A stretch of DNA of 64,000 nt from Undibacterium sp. Jales W-56. GTDB lineage: Bacteria > Pseudomonadota > Gammaproteobacteria > Burkholderiales > Burkholderiaceae_D. Within the stretch, counting starts at the first letter, position 1. Each line of letters opens with the position of its first letter. The notes under the pieces are model-generated. The model saw only the letters and a program-made list of their open reading frames with translations, was not told the origin of the DNA and ran no database searches. The stretch spans positions 186,001 to 250,000 of the forward strand of contig NZ_JAJLQW010000003.1 of the NCBI RefSeq assembly GCF_025548535.1. The letters are read 5' to 3'. Below, piece after piece: positions 18,130 through 26,238 of this stretch. Position numbers and translations under genes: made by a program.

Positions 18130-19128
18130 ATGTACGAGTCCTATTACGGTTTCAGCGCGAAACCATTTCAACTAAAGCCGGATCCACGGTTTTTCTTTGG
18201 CAGCAAAGGCCACAAACGCGCGATGGCCTATCTCGAATACGGGATATCGCAAGGTGAGGGTTTCATCGTCATTACCGGTGAAGTCGGGGCAGGCAAGACG
18301 ACATTGATGCGGAATTTGTTTAACGAATTAGAGTCAGACAAAATCCAGGCGGCACAAATCGTCAATACCCATGTAGGCTCGGACGATATTTTGCGTCTGG
18401 TCGCTGCGGCCTTCGGCGTTGAATACGAGAACGCCAATAAAGCGACTTTATTGACGCGCCTGGAGCAGTATTTACGGCATTGTGATGCGCAGGGTAAACG
18501 CGCTCTGCTGGTCGTCGATGAAGCGCAAAATCTCACCCCAAGGGCGGTAGAAGAATTGCGCATGCTATCGAATTTCCAGACTGCGGATAAATCATTACTC
18601 CAGACGTTTTTGTTAGGTCAGCCTGAATTCCGCCGTACCATGCTGAGCGAAGATATGCAGCAATTGCTGCAACGGGTGATTGCCAGCTATCACCTAGGCC
18701 CACTCGACCTGATCGACACCCGCGCCTATATTGAACACAGACTGCATACGGTAGGATGGAAGGATGATCCGCTCATCAATGCAGAAGCGTTTGCCGCGAT
18801 CTATGCCTACACCAATGGCATACCGCGGAAAATAAATGCGCTCTGTGATCGCCTGTTCTTAATGGGTTATCTGGAAGAGTTACATACTTTTGGCGAAGTG
18901 GAAGTGAATCAGGTCATTACCGACATCCGGCAAGAGTTTCAACTACCTGCCACGAATTTCGACATAGCGAATCAAGTCACCGGCTTGAAAGATTTACCGA
19001 ATATAAATCTGGAACATATGGACGACCGGATGGCAAAAATGGAGCGCTCTATTTTGTCCGTGATTGATGCCCTGAAAAAAATGCTTCCTAGCAATAAAGC
19101 AAATAACTACTCCGAGAAGGAAAATTAA
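18130..19128 (+). CDS. XrtA-associated ExeA-like ATPase
   Basis: A 332-residue AAA ATPase of the ExeA/general secretion type. The N-terminus YYGFSAKPFQLKPDPRFFF is diagnostic. Walker A is GEVGAGKTTLMR and Walker B is ALLVVDEAQNL. A C-terminal region with coiled-coil character follows (ERSILSVIDALKKML). In XrtA loci this protein always accompanies the barrel gene and probably powers or organises export at the inner membrane. Its stop codon overlaps the wecB start by one base. Confidence 0.92.
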   Translation: MYESYYGFSAKPFQLKPDPRFFFGSKGHKRAMAYLEYGISQGEGFIVITGEVGAGKTTLMRNLFNELESDKIQAAQIVNTHVGSDDILRLVAAAFGVEYENANKATLLTRLEQYLRHCDAQGKRALLVVDEAQNLTPRAVEELRMLSNFQTADKSLLQTFLLGQPEFRRTMLSEDMQQLLQRVIASYHLGPLDLIDTRAYIEHRLHTVGWKDDPLINAEAFAAIYAYTNGIPRKINALCDRLFLMGYLEELHTFGEVEVNQVITDIRQEFQLPATNFDIANQVTGLKDLPNINLEHMDDRMAKMERSILSVIDALKKMLPSNKANNYSEKEN

Positions 19129-20309
19129 TGCAGGTGTTAAGCCAGAATCAACATGGTCCAAGCGAGATTATCTGCGTGGTGGGCGCGCGTCCGAATTTCA
19201 TGAAAATCGCGCCGATTATGGTCGCGCTGAACGCATTGAAACCGCATCTTAAAGTGACCTTGCTGCACACGGGGCAGCACTACGATGTTGCGATGAATGC
19301 GCAATATTTCGACGCTTTAGGCATTCCATCGCCAGATATCAATCTGGAGGTAGGCTCCGGTAGTCACGCCGTGCAGACAGCGGAGGTCATGTGCCGCTTT
19401 GAAACGGCAATGGGTGACAACTTACCTGCGGCGGTATTGGTGGTGGGTGACGTGAATTCGACGATCGCCTGTGCTTTGGTCGCCAGCAAAAAAGGCGTGC
19501 CGGTGATCCATGTGGAAGCCGGTTTGCGCAGCTGGGACAGGACCATGCCGGAAGAAATTAACCGTGTATTGACTGACCAGATTTCAGATCTATTATTCAC
19601 GACCGAGCCTAGCGCCAAAGATAATTTACTACGTGAAGGCGTGGCGGACAGCCGGATTCACTTTGTCGGCAATGTCATGATCGACACCTTGCGCAATAAC
19701 CTGAGCCGCGCTATCGCACCGGCCCAGATTGCCGCCGAGGCAGGCCATCCGGACTTCCTGGCGGGCGGTAAAGGCTTTGTGACGGTCACGATGCATCGTC
19801 CATCGAATGTCGATGACCAGGCTATTTTGACCGAACTCATCACGACGATTATTCGCATCAGCGCGCAGGTGCCAGTGATTTTCCCCCTGCATCCCCGCAC
19901 TAAATCCATGCTGGAAAAGTTTGGACTGGACAAAAAACTAAATACACCGAATATCCTGTTGCTACCACCCATGGGCTATCTGGAAATGCTGGGCTTGATG
20001 AAAGACGCCAAATTAGTGCTGACGGATTCCGGCGGCATTCAGGAAGAAACGACCGCGCTGGGTGTACCTTGTATCACGCTACGCAACAATACCGAGCGAC
20101 CGATTACCGTGGAAGAAGGCAGCAACACCATTGCCGGACAAGATCCCAACAAGATCATGGCAATTTTCCAGGATGTCATGCACACCGGTGGCAAAGGCGG
20201 ACGTATCCCGCAATTCTGGGATGGCCACGCCTCTGACCGCATAGCAGCCGTGATCGCTGCGCAGCTCGGTATCGCCACTCCTGCGCCAAACAGGGAGTAC
20301 GCAGACTAA
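19128..20309 (+). CDS. wecB: UDP-GlcNAc 2-epimerase, non-hydrolysing
   Basis: A 393-residue epimerase interconverting UDP-GlcNAc and UDP-ManNAc. Family motifs are VVGARPNFMKIAPI, HTGQHYD, HVEAGLRSWD, MPEEINRVLTD and TDSGGIQEETTALGVPC. The gene sits within the export operon between the ATPase and deacetylase genes. UDP-ManNAc may be used directly or oxidised to ManNAcA; the only sugar dehydrogenase in the window is the TviB-type one at 6080. Confidence 0.95.
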   Translation: MQVLSQNQHGPSEIICVVGARPNFMKIAPIMVALNALKPHLKVTLLHTGQHYDVAMNAQYFDALGIPSPDINLEVGSGSHAVQTAEVMCRFETAMGDNLPAAVLVVGDVNSTIACALVASKKGVPVIHVEAGLRSWDRTMPEEINRVLTDQISDLLFTTEPSAKDNLLREGVADSRIHFVGNVMIDTLRNNLSRAIAPAQIAAEAGHPDFLAGGKGFVTVTMHRPSNVDDQAILTELITTIIRISAQVPVIFPLHPRTKSMLEKFGLDKKLNTPNILLLPPMGYLEMLGLMKDAKLVLTDSGGIQEETTALGVPCITLRNNTERPITVEEGSNTIAGQDPNKIMAIFQDVMHTGGKGGRIPQFWDGHASDRIAAVIAAQLGIATPAPNREYAD

Positions 20310-20311
20310 CC

Positions 20312-21184
20312 ATGTCCATCATTACCAGTACACAGGCAAGTATCCCGCCTATCCGCAATGCCATGACCATCGATGTGGAAGACTACTTCCAGGTTTCGGC
20401 ATTTGCACCACATATTTCACGCGATAGCTGGACCAGCCTGCCGTGCCGGGTGGAGAGAAATATCGATTGCATTCTTGCCCTGCTGAGTACCTCGCAAGTC
20501 AAAGCCACGTTTTTTACCCTGGGTTGGATCGCAGAACGTTATCCCGCGCTGGTCAGGCGCATTGTGGCAGAGGGACATGAACTGGCCAGTCACGGCTATG
20601 GACATTTGCGCGCTTCGGATCAGACACCGGGCGAATTCCTGGAAGACATCAGCAGCAGTAAAAAAATTCTGGAAGATCTCGGTGGGCAAGCTGTACTGGG
20701 CTATCGCGCACCGAGTTTTTCTATTGGCACAAAAAATTTGTGGGCACTCGATATCTTGTTGAATGCGGGCTACCGCTATAGTTCCAGCATCTACCCTATC
20801 CAGCACGATCACTACGGCATGCCGAGCGCGCCGCGCTTCAGCTTTTATCCGAACGGGCAAGACGGTCTGCTGGAATTGCCGATTACTACCGTGCGCTTCA
20901 TGCAAAAGAATTTTCCGGCGGGCGGCGGCGGATATTTCCGCTTATTCCCTTACCAGCTTTCGCGCTGGCTGCTACAACGCGTGAACCAGCAAGATAAGCA
21001 ATCGGGCATTTTCTATTTTCATCCTTGGGAAATCGACCCGGAGCAGCCGCGCCAGCAGAATATCGGCTGGAAAACCCGCTTCCGCCATTACGTGAACTTA
21101 CACCGCACCGAAAACCGACTCAAAGCCCTGACTCAGGATTTTCACTGGGATCGCATGGATCGTATTTTTTTGCCGAACACATGA
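20312..21184 (+). CDS. XrtA-associated polysaccharide deacetylase
   Basis: A 290-residue NodB-type deacetylase with the DUF3473 C-terminal extension common to the XrtA family. Motifs: AMTIDVEDYFQVSAF (metal-binding Asp), ASHGYGH (metal-binding His pair) and YRAPSFS. It should remove N-acetyl groups from the polymer or its precursor. It lacks a signal peptide, so it likely acts on cytoplasmic or membrane-face intermediates. Its stop overlaps the start of the FemAB gene as ATGA. Confidence 0.93.
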   Translation: MSIITSTQASIPPIRNAMTIDVEDYFQVSAFAPHISRDSWTSLPCRVERNIDCILALLSTSQVKATFFTLGWIAERYPALVRRIVAEGHELASHGYGHLRASDQTPGEFLEDISSSKKILEDLGGQAVLGYRAPSFSIGTKNLWALDILLNAGYRYSSSIYPIQHDHYGMPSAPRFSFYPNGQDGLLELPITTVRFMQKNFPAGGGGYFRLFPYQLSRWLLQRVNQQDKQSGIFYFHPWEIDPEQPRQQNIGWKTRFRHYVNLHRTENRLKALTQDFHWDRMDRIFLPNT

Positions 21185-22278
21185 ATTCCATGACCGACAC
21201 ATTGACAGCCCATGCGTCTGCCATATTCTTGCCTAGCCCCGCACCTGCCCAGATTTCCCTCAAACTGCTTCAGCCAGAGGATTATGCTCGCTGGGATGCG
21301 TTTGTAGCGCAGTGTCCTGATGCGACGTTTTTCCATCGCGCCGGTTGGCAGACGGTGATCGAAAAGGCTTTCGGCCATCGCACCTGGTTTTATTATGCTG
21401 AGGCGCATGGCGACATTCTCGGTGTCTTGCCGTTGGCGGAAATCAAGAGTCGGCTGTTCGGCCATTCGCTGGTGGCTCTGCCGTTTTGCGTATACGGCGG
21501 CGTGGCAGCGATATCGGCTGAAGCAAAAACCGTCTTGAGCCAGGCAGCGCAAGCCTTGGCCAAGACCTTGAAAGTCGGTCACCTGGAATACCGCAGCATC
21601 ACGCCGCAAGAAAAAGACTGGCATACCAAAGCCTTGTATGTCACCTTCCGCAAGGCGATCGATCCCGACGAAGAAACCAATATGCTGGCAATTCCGCGCA
21701 AGCAGCGCGCCATGGTGCGCAAAGGCATAAAAGCCGGCTTGACCAGCGAAATTGACGATAACACCGATCGTTTTTTCTACGCCTATTCGACCAGTGTGCA
21801 TCGACTCGGTACGCCGGTTTTTTCCAGGAAATTTTTCCGGCTGCTGAAAGAAACCTTTGCCGACGACTGTGAAATCATGACCATCGTCAGTCCGCAAGCA
21901 ACAACCGTCGCCAGCGTCATGAGCTTTTATTTCCGCGATGAAGTCTTGCCTTACTACGGCGGCGGTACGCACGAAGCGCGCGATGTGGCAGGCAATGATT
22001 TCATGTATTGGGAATTGATGCGGCGGGCTTGCGCCAGGTCATACAAGGTATTTGATTTCGGTCGCAGCAAATTGGGGACCGGCGCCTTCGATTTCAAAAA
22101 GAACTGGGGCTTTGAACCGCAAGCGCTGCATTACGAATATCAATTGCACGGCGCAGAAGCGCTGCCGGATAACAATCCGCTGAACCCAAAATACCAGTTG
22201 TTTATCAAGATGTGGCAAAAGATGCCGATTGTACTGGCCAATCTGATCGGTCCGCACATCGTCAAGAATCTGGGCTGA
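21181..22278 (+). CDS. XrtA-associated FemAB-related protein
   Basis: A 365-residue GNAT-fold FemAB-like protein of the XrtA type. Conserved stretches include HRAGWQTVIEKAFGH, MRRACARSYKVFDFGRSK and the C-terminal FKKNWGF. FemAB proteins transfer amino acids from aminoacyl-tRNA, so this one may attach an aminoacyl group to a sugar. The frame is open from 21025, but the ATG at 21181 overlaps the upstream stop as ATGA and removes a non-conserved N-terminus, so it is preferred. Confidence 0.9.
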   Translation: MNSMTDTLTAHASAIFLPSPAPAQISLKLLQPEDYARWDAFVAQCPDATFFHRAGWQTVIEKAFGHRTWFYYAEAHGDILGVLPLAEIKSRLFGHSLVALPFCVYGGVAAISAEAKTVLSQAAQALAKTLKVGHLEYRSITPQEKDWHTKALYVTFRKAIDPDEETNMLAIPRKQRAMVRKGIKAGLTSEIDDNTDRFFYAYSTSVHRLGTPVFSRKFFRLLKETFADDCEIMTIVSPQATTVASVMSFYFRDEVLPYYGGGTHEARDVAGNDFMYWELMRRACARSYKVFDFGRSKLGTGAFDFKKNWGFEPQALHYEYQLHGAEALPDNNPLNPKYQLFIKMWQKMPIVLANLIGPHIVKNLG

Positions 22279-22287
22279 GATCTTTAC

Positions 22288-23496
22288 ATGACGCAACTAC
22301 CCAAACAAGCTTTGCTGTTGCTGGTGCACCGGATTCCCTTTCCGCCAAACAAGGGCGACAAGATCCGCTCTTATCATTTGCTCAGACATCTGGCGAAGGA
22401 TTATCAAGTTCACCTGGGCTGTTTCATCGATGATGCCAACGATGCCCAGTACATCGAGACCGTCAGGCAATGGTGCGGCGATACGCATTTTGCGAGCCTG
22501 AATCCGATGACGGCAAAAATCGCCAGCCTGACCGCTTTTCTCGGCAAGCGCCCCTTATCACTCGATTATTATCGCAGCGCCGCCATGCAAGACTGGGTGA
22601 ATGTCACCGTCAATCAACACCGGATCAAAAAGGCGGTGGTGTTTTCTTCTGTCATGGCCCAGTTTATCGAGCGTATGCCGGACCTGACGCGCGTGATTGA
22701 TTTCGTCGATATCGATTCGGATAAATGGCGGCAATACGCCGACAAGAAGCGTTTTCCGATGAGCTGGCTGTACCAACGCGAAGCTCGCTGCCTGTTGCGC
22801 TATGAACGCCGCATCGCGCACGAATGCGACGCCTCGCTGTTTGTCTCAGAGGCGGAAGCCGGCCTGTTCCAGCAATTGGCTCCTGAAAGCATGAATAAAA
22901 TCGGCTTCTTCAATAACGGGGTAGACACCGATTATTTTTCTCCCGGGCACACGCTGGACAATCCTTACCAGCCGCAAGAACTGGTCATCGTATTTACCGG
23001 CGCGATGGATTACTGGCCGAATATCGATGCGGTGACGTGGTTCGCGCAGTCGATTTTTCCTGCCATCCTGAGCCGGCATCCTGAGGCTGTGTTCTGCATC
23101 GTCGGTAGCCGGCCGGCCGAGCAAGTGAGAGCCCTGGCGCAATTGCCGGGGGTGCAGGTGACCGGCTCAGTGCCCGATGTACGGCCTTATCTGGCCCATG
23201 CCAGGCTTGCAGTCGCACCGCTACGCATCGCGCGCGGCATCCAGAACAAAGTGCTGGAGGCAATGGCAATGGCCAAAACCGTGGTGGTATCGCCGCAGGC
23301 TCTGGAGGGAATCGATGCCGCCATCGCTAAAGAATTAATTCTGGCGGATGATGAAAACGCGTTTGCCAATGCGGTCTGCATCGCTTTAGACAAACCCGAC
23401 ATTGCCCTGGAAAAAGCAGCGCGGCTCAGGGTCATAGCGAGATACAACTGGGATGCGAATCTGCAAAAGGTAGATACCGCATTGGAGTCGATTTAA
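22288..23496 (+). CDS. XrtA-associated glycosyltransferase (GT4, TIGR03087 type)
   Basis: A 402-residue family 4 glycosyltransferase. The opening LLLVHRIPFPPNKGDKIRSYHLL is typical of the first XrtA-associated sugar transferase. The C-terminal donor-binding region includes GIQNKVLEAMAMAKTVVVSP, and the hinge has FTGAMDYWPNIDAV. It probably adds one sugar to the lipid-linked unit at the cytoplasmic face. Spacing to the FemAB gene is 9 bases. Confidence 0.92.
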   Translation: MTQLPKQALLLLVHRIPFPPNKGDKIRSYHLLRHLAKDYQVHLGCFIDDANDAQYIETVRQWCGDTHFASLNPMTAKIASLTAFLGKRPLSLDYYRSAAMQDWVNVTVNQHRIKKAVVFSSVMAQFIERMPDLTRVIDFVDIDSDKWRQYADKKRFPMSWLYQREARCLLRYERRIAHECDASLFVSEAEAGLFQQLAPESMNKIGFFNNGVDTDYFSPGHTLDNPYQPQELVIVFTGAMDYWPNIDAVTWFAQSIFPAILSRHPEAVFCIVGSRPAEQVRALAQLPGVQVTGSVPDVRPYLAHARLAVAPLRIARGIQNKVLEAMAMAKTVVVSPQALEGIDAAIAKELILADDENAFANAVCIALDKPDIALEKAARLRVIARYNWDANLQKVDTALESI

Positions 23497-23539
23497 TAAC
23501 AAAAATGCAATATAATTGACGCACCTCCTTCTTCACGGC

Positions 23540-23554
23540 AAAGGATCTTCCTTG
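23540..23554 (+). promoter_or_regulatory. Ribosome binding site deciding a TTG start for xrtA
   Basis: AAAGGA (23540-23545) lies 6 bases before a TTG at 23552-23554. The longer frame from TTG 23516 has no such site. The first in-frame ATG, at 23591, would trim the N-terminus before the first helix. Confidence 0.65.
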
Positions 23555-25072
23555 ACTGCGACTCACATAACACCTTTGCCCTATCCGGCCATGCTAGCGA
23601 TACTGATCGCATTGCTAGCGCCATTCGCCATCTACTTCAGTACCGCACAGTCGATCGTCTCCGTCTGGAATCAATCGGAAACCTTCGCGCATGGCTATGT
23701 AATTTTACCGATCAGTCTCTGGCTCATCTGGCAGCGCAAAAAGCTGCTGAAACACATGGCGCCACAGCCCTATTGGCCAGGCTTGATTGCGCTGGCGGCA
23801 TGCGGATTTGGCTGGTTGCTGGCCGAGCTGGGCGATGTGCAGGTCGTCAGGCAATATATGTTTGTGGCGATGCTCCCGGCGATTGTGATCATCATGCTGG
23901 GCTGGCAGATTGCATGGACTTTGGCCTTTCCCTTATTTTTCTTATTGCTGGCGGTGCCATTCGGTGAAATATTTATCGCTCCGCTGATTGATTTTACTGC
24001 CGACTTTACGGTGATCGCGCTGCAATTTACCGGCATCCCTGTGTTGCGCGACGGCAGCAGTTTCACTATTCCATCCGGCAACTGGTCCGTTGTTGAGGCC
24101 TGCAGCGGTGTCAGGTATTTGATCTCCTCCGTTACCTTGGGTTGTCTATACGCATACCTGACCTACCGCTCGACCTGGAAACGGGTGTGGTTCATTCTGG
24201 CCTCGATCATCGTGCCGATTATCGCCAATGGTTTGCGCGCCTATATGATCGTCATGCTGGGACATCTGAGCGGCATGACACTCGCTGTCGGCGTCGATCA
24301 TCTGATTTATGGTTGGATATTTTTTGGCATCGTCATGTTCTTTATGTTCTGGCTCGGCAGTTTTTGGCGCGACGATAAGGCTGCCTCCGATTACGTTCCC
24401 ACAACACAGTCCATCAACACAACTGTAGCAACGAGTCGCCTTGGCTGGGCCTCACTCGCCACGGTCTTGTGTCTGGCGCTGTGGCCAGCGTATGCAGCTT
24501 ATGTCTCGCAACTGAATATGAATCAAACCGCAATTCATATTGATCGTCTGCCGGTTACATGGAAAGAATCATCGTCCTTCACGACATGGCGCCCGCGCTT
24601 TTTACCCGGCAGCGCGGTGCTCGACCAATCTTATCTGGATGGCACACAAGCTGCGGGGATGCTGATCAACTATTATCGGAACCAAAATCGCGATTCCGCC
24701 GTCATCAGTACGCTCAATGAAATGGTGCAGGACCATGATCGCAACTGGCTCAAAACCCATAGCGAAACTCGTAGCCTTAATATCGATGGGCAAAACCTGA
24801 CAGTGCGCGAAACCTTCATCAAAGGATCGGCCGAAACATTGCTTGCCTGGGATTGGTATTGGATAGACGGTCAATTCACTGCCAACAAGTATGTCGGCAA
24901 AGTTTTGCAGACCAAAGCCAAATTCTTTTTACATGGCGACGACGCCGCATCTGTGCTGATCTATGCCCCTTATGCCGAAAATCCGGATGAAGCGCGCACA
25001 GTCATGCAGCGCTTTATGCAAGCGCATCTGGCAGCAATCACACAGACCCTACAAGCGAATAAGAAGCGATGA
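23552..25072 (+). CDS. xrtA: Exosortase A fused to EpsI domain
   Basis: A 506-residue fusion. The N-terminal half, residues 1 to about 275, is the multi-span exosortase membrane domain. Its proposed catalytic triad is visible: Cys184 in VVEACSGVRYL, Arg229 in NGLRAYM and His250 in GVDHLIYGW. It cleaves PEP-CTERM tails and passes the protein to the surface. The C-terminal part, about residues 310-500, is a periplasmic EpsI (DUF3485) domain containing ANYY-like LINYYRNQ and YWIDGQFTANKYVGK. In many genomes EpsI is a separate gene. TTG at 23552 is chosen for its ribosome binding site. The next gene overlaps by 4 bases. Confidence 0.93.
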   Translation: MTATHITPLPYPAMLAILIALLAPFAIYFSTAQSIVSVWNQSETFAHGYVILPISLWLIWQRKKLLKHMAPQPYWPGLIALAACGFGWLLAELGDVQVVRQYMFVAMLPAIVIIMLGWQIAWTLAFPLFFLLLAVPFGEIFIAPLIDFTADFTVIALQFTGIPVLRDGSSFTIPSGNWSVVEACSGVRYLISSVTLGCLYAYLTYRSTWKRVWFILASIIVPIIANGLRAYMIVMLGHLSGMTLAVGVDHLIYGWIFFGIVMFFMFWLGSFWRDDKAASDYVPTTQSINTTVATSRLGWASLATVLCLALWPAYAAYVSQLNMNQTAIHIDRLPVTWKESSSFTTWRPRFLPGSAVLDQSYLDGTQAAGMLINYYRNQNRDSAVISTLNEMVQDHDRNWLKTHSETRSLNIDGQNLTVRETFIKGSAETLLAWDWYWIDGQFTANKYVGKVLQTKAKFFLHGDDAASVLIYAPYAENPDEARTVMQRFMQAHLAAITQTLQANKKR

Positions 25073-26238
25073 CTGAGCATACGATTCCGCTCGTGGTACA
25101 CCTGATCTACCGGCTTGATTTCGGCGGTTTGGAAACCTTATTGGTGGATTGCATTAACCACATGCCGGAACACAAGTACCGGCACGCGATCGTTTGTCTG
25201 ACCAATCACACCGCCTTCTCAGAAAAAATTACCCGACAAGATGTTCAGATTGTCGATCTGAATAAGGCGCCCGGATTAGGCTTGGGTACGCATGTCGCGC
25301 TCTGGAAGCTTCTGCGGCAACTGCGTCCGGCTATTTTGCATACCTATAACTTATCTGCCATCGAGTACACCTTCACCGCGAGCCTGGCTGGTGTGCCGGT
25401 GCGTATTCATGCAGAGCATGGACGCGATATCAGCGATCCCCTGGGGCGAAACCGCAAACACAATCTGTTGCGCCGCCTCATGACGCCGTTTATCGATACC
25501 TATGTTGCGGTGTCAAACGATTTACATGGCTGGCTAAAAACAAGCATTCATGTACCCGACACAAAAAACCGTTTGATCAATAACGGCGTCGATACCCGGC
25601 GTTTTTCCCCTGAGGCGGACAGCGCCGTCACGACGCCCTGGCCTGCGGAATGTTTCGTCATCGGCACCGTCGGCCGGTTACAGGATATAAAAAACCAGCA
25701 GGGCTTGATACGCGCTTTCGTATTGCTACGTGAGGCGCTGCCGGCGCATCAGGACAAATTGCGCCTCAGTATTATTGGTGACGGCCCTTTACTCGCTACG
25801 CTCAAACAGCAAGTCGCCGCTGCAGGGATCAGCGATGTAGTCTGGCTACCTGGTGCGCGGTCGGATATTGCCGCCATCATGCGCGGCTTCAATCTCTTCG
25901 CCTTGCCGTCATTGGCCGAAGGTACGCCGGTCACTTTACTTGAGGCCATGAGCTCCGGCTTGCCTGTCGTTGTCTCGCGGGTGGGCGGCATCCCCGAAGT
26001 CGTTCAGGAGGGTGTGCATGGCGCTCTGGTGGCTGCTGCAGACGATGCGGCATTCGCTCAGGCGTTCGCTGAATACTGTCAACGGCCGGCAATGCTCAGG
26101 CAACACGGCGCTGCCGCCAGCCAATATGTCAGACAAAAATTCAGCATTACTGCAATGGTAAATTCGTATACAAACTTGTACGACGCCTTATGCAAAAACA
26201 AATTCAAAGAAAGCAGTAAACCATGTGTGGAATCGTAG
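25069..26238 (+). CDS. XrtA-associated glycosyltransferase (GT4, TIGR03088 type)
   Basis: A 389-residue family 4 glycosyltransferase. The N-terminus LVVHLIYRLDFGGLETLLVDC and the later HAEHGRDI are typical of the second XrtA-associated sugar transferase. The C-terminal domain has VGRLQDIKNQ, IIGDGPLL and the donor-site stretch LPSLAEGTPVTLLEAMSSG. It overlaps xrtA by 4 bases (ATGA) and the amidotransferase by 16, so the genes are translationally coupled. Confidence 0.93.
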   Translation: MTEHTIPLVVHLIYRLDFGGLETLLVDCINHMPEHKYRHAIVCLTNHTAFSEKITRQDVQIVDLNKAPGLGLGTHVALWKLLRQLRPAILHTYNLSAIEYTFTASLAGVPVRIHAEHGRDISDPLGRNRKHNLLRRLMTPFIDTYVAVSNDLHGWLKTSIHVPDTKNRLINNGVDTRRFSPEADSAVTTPWPAECFVIGTVGRLQDIKNQQGLIRAFVLLREALPAHQDKLRLSIIGDGPLLATLKQQVAAAGISDVVWLPGARSDIAAIMRGFNLFALPSLAEGTPVTLLEAMSSGLPVVVSRVGGIPEVVQEGVHGALVAAADDAAFAQAFAEYCQRPAMLRQHGAAASQYVRQKFSITAMVNSYTNLYDALCKNKFKESSKPCVES

